Source: a virus. From it: DNA of 32,166 nucleotides. Below, piece by piece: positions 26,976-32,166 of this stretch. Every line of letters starts with the position of its first letter. The stretch's first letter is position 1. The notes beneath the pieces are model-generated. The model saw only the letters and a program-made list of their open reading frames with translations, did not search any database and was not told the origin of the DNA. The DNA lies in IMG/VR virus record IMGVR_UViG_3300020160_001256, positions 1-32,166 of that record, one strand, 5' to 3'. Made by a program: the position numbers and the translations under genes.

Positions 26976-27430
26976 TTTTTTGCTCTTTCTGTGAGATAAC
27001 TGTTGTTATGTATCCATTTGTTGTTTACTAGGAAACCCCATTCACGTGTTTGTGGACCAGGCATGAACATTGTCCAGCAGTCTGTTCCTTCTTTAAGCTC
27101 AACACGGTGATAGCTATTAGCAGGGCAAATACGGAAGTGCCCAGGACCACGCCAATGCCGTGTTTCACTGATCTTGGTACCTTGTGAATTAAAGTTAGGA
27201 GTCCATTCATAATAACCACCTTTAAGTATTAGAGTAGCGTAAGACCATGGATGATCATGCACATCATCGGGGTCTGACTTAAGAAACTTGTGTAAAAAGA
27301 CATTAAAGGGAAAATGTTTTCTGTCTTTAAGAAATAGGTAGTAGCGTTCGAGGTAAGGTTCATTATCTTGTCTATCCATTACTATGCGTTTACGACCAGC
27401 ACGTTCTAAAAACTTTAATAGCCATTTCAT
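26972..27430 (-). CDS. Cupin-like protein B (HDHPW motif), 152 aa
   Basis: I place the start at 27430 (MKWLLKFLERAGRKRIVMDR): GAGG overlaps the folE stop eight bases upstream, whereas the ATG at 27514 lies inside folE. The centre DPDDVHDHPWSYATLILKGG has the closely spaced His/Asp of a cupin metal site, with a second His in ANSYHRVEL. A C-terminal FMPGPQTREWGFLVNNKWIH segment completes the barrel. Its close paralogue lies at 30689-31165; most aligned residues are identical. Function unknown: a metal-dependent dioxygenase/isomerase or a sugar/nucleotide-binding cupin are possible. Confidence 0.82.
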   Translation of the reverse strand: MKWLLKFLERAGRKRIVMDRQDNEPYLERYYLFLKDRKHFPFNVFLHKFLKSDPDDVHDHPWSYATLILKGGYYEWTPNFNSQGTKISETRHWRGPGHFRICPANSYHRVELKEGTDCWTMFMPGPQTREWGFLVNNKWIHNNSYLTERAKK

Positions 27431-27434
27431 TGTC

Positions 27435-28271
27435 TTACCTCGGAGCAAATTCTTGTTGAAGTTTAATGTTATCGAAAAACTCTTTTTTAGTATTTCCATC
27501 TTCTTTAAACGCACCTTTAAGTACTGTAGTCTGTGTTAGACTAGAGTGTGCCATAATGCCACGATTTTCACAGCAACCGTGTACTGCTTGAATGTATACA
27601 CCTAGGTCTTTTGCGCCTGTAGCTTTTTGGATTTCCCTAGCAATGTCATTGCAAAGTTCCTCCTGGAGAGTACCTCGACGGGCACACCACTGAGCGATCC
27701 TTGTATACTTGCTAAGTCCGATGAGTTTCTGAGCCGCAATGATACCAATATAAGCAACGCCAGTAACGGGTTGGTGATGATGGCTACACATACTGCGAAG
27801 CTCGCTACGAACAACCAGCATACCTTCGTAGCGGTCCTCCGTATCATTTGGAAACGCTGTTGCGTCTGGTGCTGGTTCATAACGTCCTGCCATTATTTCA
27901 TTAAAGTACATTTTAGCAAGACGTCTTGCTGTACCTTTACTATTAGGATCGTTTTCACGATCAATAAGCAATGCATCTAAAACTTTTTCAAATGCTTCAG
28001 TTGCTTCGGTAATTAAATGTTCTTTATCACTATCGTGTAAGTAATTACTGATGTTGTCGCCTGCCCAGAAACGTTTGTTATCACGTTTCATCCTCATGCG
28101 GATTGCCCCTGCCAATGTTCCTTCTTGATAGCCTTTGTCAGACATATCTTCGCCTGCTTTTACATATACTTCTTTGCCCAAAGGTTTATATTCGTCTGGC
28201 ACAAATCTATTGTCTGCATCTGAATGGAATACCGGATCTGGTAAAAATTGTTTTGGTGTCGGGTTACTCAT
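27435..28271 (-). CDS. folE: GTP cyclohydrolase I
   Basis: FolE converts GTP to 7,8-dihydroneopterin triphosphate, the first step of folate and of 7-deazaguanine (preQ0) synthesis. In this 278-aa product the zinc ligands are C162 and H165 in SMCSHHHQPV and C233 in HGCCENRG. LIGLSKYTRIAQW (183-195), TLQEEL (201-206) and NTKKEF near the end also match the family. Bacterial family members usually read CEHH with a Val-Pro or similar after; this one reads CSHHHQPV. An N-terminal extension of about 80 residues is absent from the E. coli enzyme. TAGGAG seven bases upstream supports the start, and a near-consensus promoter lies just ahead. Confidence 0.93.
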   Translation of the reverse strand: MSNPTPKQFLPDPVFHSDADNRFVPDEYKPLGKEVYVKAGEDMSDKGYQEGTLAGAIRMRMKRDNKRFWAGDNISNYLHDSDKEHLITEATEAFEKVLDALLIDRENDPNSKGTARRLAKMYFNEIMAGRYEPAPDATAFPNDTEDRYEGMLVVRSELRSMCSHHHQPVTGVAYIGIIAAQKLIGLSKYTRIAQWCARRGTLQEELCNDIAREIQKATGAKDLGVYIQAVHGCCENRGIMAHSSLTQTTVLKGAFKEDGNTKKEFFDNIKLQQEFAPR

Positions 28272-28289
28272 TATTACTCCTATGTTTGT

Positions 28290-28318
28290 ATTATACAGGG
28301 TTATTTAGGTTTTGTCTA
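28290..28318 (-). promoter_or_regulatory. Sigma70-like promoter for folE operon
   Basis: TAGACA (28313-28318), a 17-base spacer and TATAAT (28290-28295) match the housekeeping consensus at 11 of 12 positions, 18 bases upstream of the folE start. The short leader contains the TAGGAG ribosome-binding site. The gap of 58 bases between the oxygenase stop and folE holds nothing else recognised. Confidence 0.82.
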
Positions 28319-28329
28319 CAGTTTATCAC

Positions 28330-28905
28330 TCAAAAGTCTTTGATAAGATTTGCAGACGTTGATTCATAAGTAAAAAATACACTAATGGTATGCCGAACAC
28401 CTTCTGTGACTTTTTTTATGCCGTGTAGATATGGTAAACCAGCAGGATGAATAACCATCATTCCTGGTTTTGGTCTAATTTCTTTGTTCAATTTTGGATA
28501 GAATATTTCTCCACCTGCAAAGTCATCATTCAAATAAATCACCCCTCCATGCGACCTCCAGGGTGTTGCATTGGGAGTAATACCATCAGGCTCACAATTA
28601 TCACAATGTGGTGTTAATTGCCAACCTGCTTCCCACTTTACAAATTGTGGATACTCTGCATATAAAAAGTTTGTGCAAATAATATTATTAGATTTTATAA
28701 TATCTCTCATTTTAATTGTTGATTCAACAACTAAATCTTGAACTTTTTTATTTGAGATTGAATGAAAATAAATGCATCTTTTATTCCAAAACTCATGAGA
28801 ACTTTGATGATAGTCATAGAGTTCCTGTGAGTTTTGGGAATATTGGAGGAGAAAATTCAGTGTATCTTGAGGTAAGAAGTTTTCAATAACAATAGGGACA
28901 TCCAT
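28330..28905 (-). CDS. 2-oxoglutarate/Fe(II)-dependent oxygenase (prolyl-4-hydroxylase-like)
   Basis: The 191-aa product has the double-stranded beta-helix Fe site H100-x-D102 in TPHCDNCEPD, the distal H161 in PYLHGIKKV and R171 in GVRHTIS as the 2-oxoglutarate anchor. GGVIYLNDDFAGGEIFYP is the conserved core strand of the P4H-like (PF13640) subfamily. Such enzymes hydroxylate protein or small-molecule substrates; several kinds are carried by marine phages with unknown targets. No ribosome-binding site precedes the ATG; a -10-like TATAAT lies 9-14 bases upstream, so a leaderless transcript is possible. The next in-frame ATG is about residue 66 and would destroy the fold. Confidence 0.85.
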   Translation of the reverse strand: MDVPIVIENFLPQDTLNFLLQYSQNSQELYDYHQSSHEFWNKRCIYFHSISNKKVQDLVVESTIKMRDIIKSNNIICTNFLYAEYPQFVKWEAGWQLTPHCDNCEPDGITPNATPWRSHGGVIYLNDDFAGGEIFYPKLNKEIRPKPGMMVIHPAGLPYLHGIKKVTEGVRHTISVFFTYESTSANLIKDF

Positions 28906-28925
28906 ATTATACGATTATAGAAAGT

Positions 28926-28944
28926 AGCCGCAACTCTGCCGGCT
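28926..28944 (-). other. Weak hairpin in the gap between the CDGSH-like and oxygenase genes
   Basis: AGCCG and CGGCT pair around a nine-base loop, soon after the stop of the 88-aa gene, but without a clear T tract. It may be a weak terminator or processing site. The 46-base gap (28906-28951) holds nothing else except two overlapping TATAAT-like boxes. Confidence 0.4.
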
Positions 28945-28951
28945 TGTGTTT

Positions 28952-29218
28952 TTAGACAGTATTTCCATCGGTATCTTCTTGGTTAGTTAGGTATTTTTCT
29001 AATGCTTCTTTGTATTGATCTTCATTCAACCCGTGCCAACCAATGCATTTACCATTAGGACTGCGCCCGCAACCGCATTTACCAAAGTCGTTTGTATTTT
29101 CTTTTACTCTTATTTGCATCTTGTCTTTCCTAAAAATATTGTCATAGTTATCACGATACGAATTATTAACACCTTTTGTTTGAATTGTATCGCCGGTGAT
29201 ATCGTTTCTTGCAACCAT
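28952..29218 (-). CDS. Small protein with NDITGD segment and CDGSH-like Cys3His motif, 88 aa
   Basis: Residues 1-33 contain RNDITGDTIQTKGVNN and YRDNYDNIFRK, a short segment I recognise as recurring at the start of small phage proteins. After it, CGCGRSPNGKCIGWHG gives C-x-C-x7-C-x3-H. The 2Fe-2S CDGSH family uses C-x-C-x8-C-x3-H, so this is one residue shorter and reads CIGWH in place of CDGSH. A Zn knuckle is the main alternative. A second ATG at 29119 has a better ribosome-binding site (AGGA eight bases upstream) and would yield a 55-aa form holding only the Cys/His part. The start at 29218 is one base after the previous stop. Confidence 0.78.
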   Translation of the reverse strand: MVARNDITGDTIQTKGVNNSYRDNYDNIFRKDKMQIRVKENTNDFGKCGCGRSPNGKCIGWHGLNEDQYKEALEKYLTNQEDTDGNTV

Positions 29219-29219
29219 G

Positions 29220-29381
29220 TTACTTGCCGTCTTGCTTACGTTTGATTTCGTCTTCCAAATATTTTTTATATTCGGTAAGTGCTTCTACCTTACGTACATT
29301 ACCGCCCGAGGCTTGTAACTCTCGCAAGTCTTTAGTTACTTGTTCTATTTTTTCTTGTAAATATTCTATAGTATTGTTCAT
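29220..29381 (-). CDS. Unknown helical mini-protein, 53 aa
   Basis: A complete frame (MNNTIEYLQEKIEQVTKDLR... to KRKQDGK, stop 29220-29222) fits tightly between its neighbours: the upstream stop is two bases away and the downstream ATG one base away. AGGAAAG lies about six bases before the ATG, inside the end of the membrane-protein gene. The sequence is charged with a heptad pattern, so a coiled-coil dimer is likely. It has a Gly-Gly break (ASGGNV) in the middle, giving a helix-turn-helix hairpin. Function unknown. Confidence 0.72.
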   Translation of the reverse strand: MNNTIEYLQEKIEQVTKDLRELQASGGNVRKVEALTEYKKYLEDEIKRKQDGK

Positions 29382-29383
29382 TT

Positions 29384-29584
29384 TTATTCTTTCCTAAATG
29401 AAGAAAATCTTAATCCAGTAATGCTTCCAAATAGCAAGAAAAATGCCAACCAAGTTTCCCAAGTAAATGGAATTGCCAGTACTGGAAATAATGTATTCAA
29501 ACTCCAAATGCCTGCAATAGGCCCTAAAGTAATAGCAATTACAATTAATGCAATGCCTAGTATAAGTTTAATTAAAACGTTCAT
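29384..29584 (-). CDS. Small two-helix membrane protein, 66 aa
   Basis: The start is set at 29584 (MNVLIKLILGIALIVIAITL): GGAGG lies ten bases upstream and the ATG overlaps the phosphoribosyltransferase stop (ATGA). An upstream ATG at 29620 would add 12 residues inside that gene. Two hydrophobic segments are seen, about residues 3-25 and 44-59, joined by a loop with Pro and Trp (FPVLAIPFTWETW), and a short basic tail (RFSSFRKE). It should sit in the inner membrane. Function unknown; it lacks the length and partner genes expected of a holin. Confidence 0.78.
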   Translation of the reverse strand: MNVLIKLILGIALIVIAITLGPIAGIWSLNTLFPVLAIPFTWETWLAFFLLFGSITGLRFSSFRKE

Positions 29585-30102
29585 GTCCAAAATTCCTCCC
29601 AAGGATAAACCAACCAACAATCTTCTTCTGCTTTGTTAACTTCCCAAACAGAATAGTCTACGTCTTCTTTACTGGCTAAGTTATTAGTAAGTGTAGCAAA
29701 TCTTACATTCTGTCCCCATACGTGATTCCAACGGGCATCGTCGGGTAAACAATTACTGCGCCAATCTTGTTTAATCCATGAAATAGTCGAACCTTGGTCA
29801 TTAATATCATCAACAACTAATATGTTCTTACATAACGGATCACCATCTTTTTCGGCAGCATTAAATCCATATGCATCTTCAGACATGCCACAGTTGCTTA
29901 CACAATCTCCACCATCACGTAGACTTACATCTAAAGACTTCATAGGCACTTCTAAGTATTGACTTAGCATTACGGCAGGAATTAACCCGCCTCGAGTAAT
30001 ACCTACAATATAATCGGGGCGCCAACTACTGTTGTTAATCTGTTTAGCAATGTCTAAACAAGCACCTTGTACTTGTCGCCACGAGTAGTAAATCTTTTTC
30101 AT
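29581..30102 (-). CDS. Type I phosphoribosyltransferase
   Basis: The 173-aa product has the PRPP-binding motif ILVVDDINDQGST (94-106) and an earlier WRPDYIVGITRGGLIPAVML strand-loop (27-46) matching the pyrophosphate-binding loop of purine phosphoribosyltransferases. The C-terminal WLVYPWEEFW resembles the base-hood end of xanthine/guanine (Gpt-like) enzymes. It would join a base to PRPP to make a nucleotide; the base cannot be told from sequence. With FolE, QueE and MazG-like proteins nearby on the same strand it fits purine or 7-deazapurine salvage. The frame overlaps both neighbours by ATGA. Confidence 0.85.
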   Translation of the reverse strand: MKKIYYSWRQVQGACLDIAKQINNSSWRPDYIVGITRGGLIPAVMLSQYLEVPMKSLDVSLRDGGDCVSNCGMSEDAYGFNAAEKDGDPLCKNILVVDDINDQGSTISWIKQDWRSNCLPDDARWNHVWGQNVRFATLTNNLASKEDVDYSVWEVNKAEEDCWLVYPWEEFWT

Positions 30103-30332
30103 AACGTTAATGCATGAGCCAGTTGTTGCAATTCTTCTTTAGTCATAAAGTAATTGTAAGAGCTTGAATCTTTTACGATACCATTAAGATCCAGTGTTTC
30201 ATTAATCAAGTCGATACTAAACAATCCTTTTGGGCTTAATACTTCGTGTTTAACCATGCGTAAACGAAAGCCTTCGCTTTCTTTAATTGTAGATTCAATC
30301 CTTGTGCTTCTAACTGATTCATGTAGTTCCAT
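30099..30332 (-). CDS. Unknown small phage protein, 77 aa
   Basis: I place the start at 30332 (MELHESVRSTRIESTIKESE) because GGAG lies six bases upstream. The in-frame ATG at 30395 lies deep in the previous gene; two more ATGs lie between. The sequence is mixed, with LSPKGLFSIDLINETLDLNG looking like two strands and a C-terminal helix TKEELQQLAHALTL. No family was recognised. It overlaps the preceding gene by 14 bases and the phosphoribosyltransferase by ATGA. Confidence 0.72.
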   Translation of the reverse strand: MELHESVRSTRIESTIKESEGFRLRMVKHEVLSPKGLFSIDLINETLDLNGIVKDSSSYNYFMTKEELQQLAHALTL

Positions 30333-30723
30333 TATCATCTCCTTTAATTGCTTCAAATGTTCTGTACTTACCCAATGCCGCAATGTATTCGTCATACAGC
30401 TTCTTTAGCTTTGGATGCTTCTTTTCTATTCTAACATCTTTTTCAGGAATACTCAAGACTTTTTCGATAGTGTTTAACCGTTCTTCCAAATCAACACCGT
30501 TAAGTACTAGCCGGCCTTTGACTTCTAATTCTGGCGGACTTTGATTAACCTTCAGAACAGTGTCATTTGAATTAGACCATGCCGTGCCGTTCGACCCACT
30601 TGTTAAAAACTGTCCACTAGTTCCGGTGGTAGTATACACTTTTCCAATTGGCAACGGTGGAACTGCACCATATCCTGGAAAAGTTGTATTAACTGTGTTT
30701 ACGGGAATCGAGATATTTGTCAT
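30319..30723 (-). CDS. Small fibre-like protein, 134 aa
   Basis: The N-terminal half is low-complexity and beta-like, with TTTGTSGQFLTSGSNGTAWS, a motif typical of tail-fibre shafts. LEVKGRLVLNGVDLEERLNT and an IEKVLSIPEKDVRIEKKHPK helix follow. The C-terminal KLKKLYDEYIAALGKYRTFE resembles short conserved proteins of marine T4-like phages. A related end (IEKMCKEYPGLKIAYNQF) occurs in the 136-aa gene further upstream. It overlaps the cupin A gene by 35 bases and has no clear ribosome-binding site, so translation is probably coupled. A minor virion component is likely. Confidence 0.76.
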   Translation of the reverse strand: MTNISIPVNTVNTTFPGYGAVPPLPIGKVYTTTGTSGQFLTSGSNGTAWSNSNDTVLKVNQSPPELEVKGRLVLNGVDLEERLNTIEKVLSIPEKDVRIEKKHPKLKKLYDEYIAALGKYRTFEAIKGDDNGTT

Positions 30724-31165
30724 TGTGAATCCATTTATTCTTTACAAGAAATCCCCACTCACGACGTTGCGGGCCAGGCATGAACAATGTCCAAGCAGTT
30801 ACGTCAGGATCCAATTCAATTCTGTGATAACTTTCTGCATTGCACGTTCTAAGATGACCAGGGCCTCGCCATGTGCATATTTCCCCGATCATTTTTTTAT
30901 TGCTATCAAATACAGGTGTCCATTCGTAATAGCCGCCCTTGAGGATTAGAGTGGCATACGGCCACGGGTGATCATGCACATCGTCTGGATCACCTTTATG
31001 GAACTTATGAATAAAAGCATTAAACGGAAACCATTTACGATCTTTTAAGAAAATGTAATAGCGTGTTACTAACGGTTCGTTATTAATACGATCCATGATA
31101 ATACGTTTGCGGTCATGTTTTTCCAACCAATTAAGGCTTAACTCTTTGATCTTTTGGAGTATCAT
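30689..31165 (-). CDS. Cupin-like protein A (HDHPW motif), 158 aa
   Basis: I prefer the start at 31165 (MILQKIKELSLNWLEKHDRK) because AAGAG is six bases upstream; ATG 31171 would add two residues. Key motifs are GDPDDVHDHPWPYATLILKG, WRGPGHLRTCNAESYHRIEL and FMPGPQRREWGFLVKNKWIH. They match the paralogue at 26972-27430 almost block for block, while the first ~15 residues and the 'VFDSNKKMIGEIC' loop differ. The His/Asp cluster predicts a mononuclear metal cupin. Its start lies inside the end of the 136-aa gene and its end inside the 134-aa gene. Function unknown. Confidence 0.8.
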   Translation of the reverse strand: MILQKIKELSLNWLEKHDRKRIIMDRINNEPLVTRYYIFLKDRKWFPFNAFIHKFHKGDPDDVHDHPWPYATLILKGGYYEWTPVFDSNKKMIGEICTWRGPGHLRTCNAESYHRIELDPDVTAWTLFMPGPQRREWGFLVKNKWIHNDKYLDSRKHS

Positions 31166-31541
31166 AATCATCTCTTACTAATGCATAAACTGTTTTAAAT
31201 TGGTTGTAGGCAATTTTTAAACCTGGATATTCTTTGCACATTTTTTCAATTCTTCCAAAGTCTGGAAAACAGTTAACCCACTCTACAGGCATAGTGACAG
31301 TAAAATCACTAATATTAATACTAGAGATAGTATTAACATAGGACGTATTCGAGCCGGATATAGTATAGGTACTGGCAGCACCGCTGATGCTACTAATGGT
31401 ATTACTAGTGTTATGTTGATAATTATAATTAGAATTGATAGTCATGCTATCAAAATCAACACTACCACCAGTTAGCGTGATAGTATCTGAACTATCAACG
31501 AATGTTATCGATGAGTTGTCTTGCGCTGAAGAAGTGCTCAT
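31131..31541 (-). CDS. Small fibre-like protein, 136 aa
   Basis: The first ~85 residues are Ser/Thr/Asn-rich with short repeats (SNYNYQHNTSNTISSISGAA), suggesting an extended beta structure as in virion fibres. From about residue 85 a globular end follows (FTVTMPVEWVNCFPDFGRIE, then KMCKEYPGLKIAYNQFKTVY). This end is related to that of the 134-aa protein, and both sit next to a cupin gene. GGAGG seven bases before the ATG gives a strong ribosome-binding site. The start overlaps the end of the glycosyltransferase gene by 47 bases. A minor virion role is inferred. Confidence 0.76.
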   Translation of the reverse strand: MSTSSAQDNSSITFVDSSDTITLTGGSVDFDSMTINSNYNYQHNTSNTISSISGAASTYTISGSNTSYVNTISSINISDFTVTMPVEWVNCFPDFGRIEKMCKEYPGLKIAYNQFKTVYALVRDDYDTPKDQRVKP

Positions 31542-32166
31542 GTAAAGCCTCCGTTTGTTTGTGTAACAATGGCAATCTAGTCTTGTAGTTTTCCATATGT
31601 TCTATAATTGTTTTACACACATCTGGACGATAAGCTTCGTATGCTTCAAAGCTCTCAGTCCATATGCTTGGATATTTAAATGTATCAAAAGCCATCTCAC
31701 TGTAGCTAAGTCTATCAGGCACCATAGGAATAGCATCTACAATAGCGCCTTCATACCAACTAATACCAAGCGTTTCTTGCAGGTTAGCACTAAACACTAA
31801 CTTAGCTTCGCCTAACAAATTATGATACTCATTTTTTGTCAAGTGTTGATCTTGACACACTACAAATTCGTACTGCGGCAAGTGTTCTTTTAGATCACGG
31901 AAGATTTCAACTTGTTTCTCAGGAGCAATGCGATGCGGAAATAAGATAAGATCACGTTTAGGCATGTTCTTATACATACGCAATGTATCCTTCATATATT
32001 CCATAGGCCAACCTGTGCGTACAATTTTACTTTGATTGGTATAATAGTTTGGCGGAGTAAGAGTATCGTGGAACAAGTTTTCAGTAAACATGTTGATATG
32101 AAACTCTGTAGCAAAGTAGTTATAATCAAACGAGTGAAAGAAACTCTTTTCAGCGTGTCTTACCCA
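31495..32166 (-). CDS. GT-B glycosyltransferase, C-terminal domain, 5'-truncated by the window
   Basis: The frame is open to the right edge (visible product 223 aa, beginning WVRHAEKSFFHSFDYNYFAT), so the N-terminal acceptor domain is missing. The visible part has a GT4-like nucleotide-sugar domain: ILFPHRIAPEKQVEIFRDLK, then FVVCQDQHLTKNEYHNLLGE, and the E-x7-E signature in QETLGISWYEGAIVDAIPMV. Retaining glycosyltransferases of this kind add a sugar from a nucleotide-sugar to DNA, protein or lipid glycans. In phages they may decorate DNA or virion proteins, or change host lipopolysaccharide. The target cannot be told here. Confidence 0.8.
   Translation of the reverse strand, partial: WVRHAEKSFFHSFDYNYFATEFHINMFTENLFHDTLTPPNYYTNQSKIVRTGWPMEYMKDTLRMYKNMPKRDLILFPHRIAPEKQVEIFRDLKEHLPQYEFVVCQDQHLTKNEYHNLLGEAKLVFSANLQETLGISWYEGAIVDAIPMVPDRLSYSEMAFDTFKYPSIWTESFEAYEAYRPDVCKTIIEHMENYKTRLPLLHKQTEALHEHFFSARQLIDNIR

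Noticed and set aside
29384-29584. Holin call for the 66-aa membrane protein
   Set aside because: Two hydrophobic segments alone are not specific, and no endolysin or spanin gene is near.

Overview
This window reads as part of the genome of a tailed, T4-like (myovirus-type) marine bacteriophage. The support is AT-rich DNA, very tight gene packing with many 4-bp ATGA stop/start overlaps, an exact T4-type late promoter (TATAAATA), and paralogous virion-fibre genes. Next to these lies an auxiliary-gene set often seen in marine T4-like phages: GTP cyclohydrolase I, QueE, a MazG-like protein, a 2-oxoglutarate oxygenase and a FEN-type exonuclease. The host cannot be read from the sequence; a cyanobacterium or another abundant marine bacterium is plausible. 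No tRNA, rRNA, CRISPR array, insertion sequence or integrase was recognised. No stretch over 300 bases lacks a gene.

Left part (1-19084, + strand): a block of seven virion/adhesion genes, nearly gap-free. It holds a giant (over 2830 aa, cut by the left edge) multidomain protein with a predicted seven-bladed FG-GAP-like propeller, a collagen-like fibre ending in a cupredoxin-like domain, a conserved small structural-type protein, and four consecutive fibre proteins sharing one N-terminal domain. One of these carries a phage tail-collar domain, and two share a different C-terminal domain. A perfect bidirectional terminator (19086-19111) separates this block from the genes of the opposite strand.

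Right part (19111-32166, - strand, transcribed right to left). From the right edge come a partial glycosyltransferase, two small fibre-like proteins interleaved with a cupin-like protein, a small acidic/basic protein, a phosphoribosyltransferase, a two-helix membrane protein, a 53-aa helical protein, a small protein with a CDGSH-like Cys3His motif, and a 2OG-Fe(II) oxygenase. A sigma70-like promoter then leads into folE, a second cupin paralogue, a MazG-like protein, a 75-aa protein, queE, a coiled-coil protein, a FEN-family 5'-3' exonuclease and four unknown small proteins. Another strong sigma70-like promoter drives a MoxR-type AAA+ ATPase, ended by a cUUCGg terminator. A further promoter drives the metallopeptidase/VWA partner of that ATPase. 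Last, a late promoter embedded in the VWA stop codon drives three small late genes.

How they may fit together: FolE and QueE are the first and third enzymes of the preQ0/7-deazaguanine route. With MazG, the phosphoribosyltransferase, the oxygenase and the glycosyltransferase they suggest nucleotide-pool or nucleic-acid modification work, but QueD, QueC and any transglycosylase are not in the window. The MoxR-VWA pair is a separate ATP-driven chaperone/protease-like module. The most unusual items are the copper-site-like end of the collagen fibre, the seven-bladed propeller on a phage protein, the CDGSH-like miniprotein, and RNA hairpins placed at the start of one mRNA and around the ribosome-binding site of another gene.
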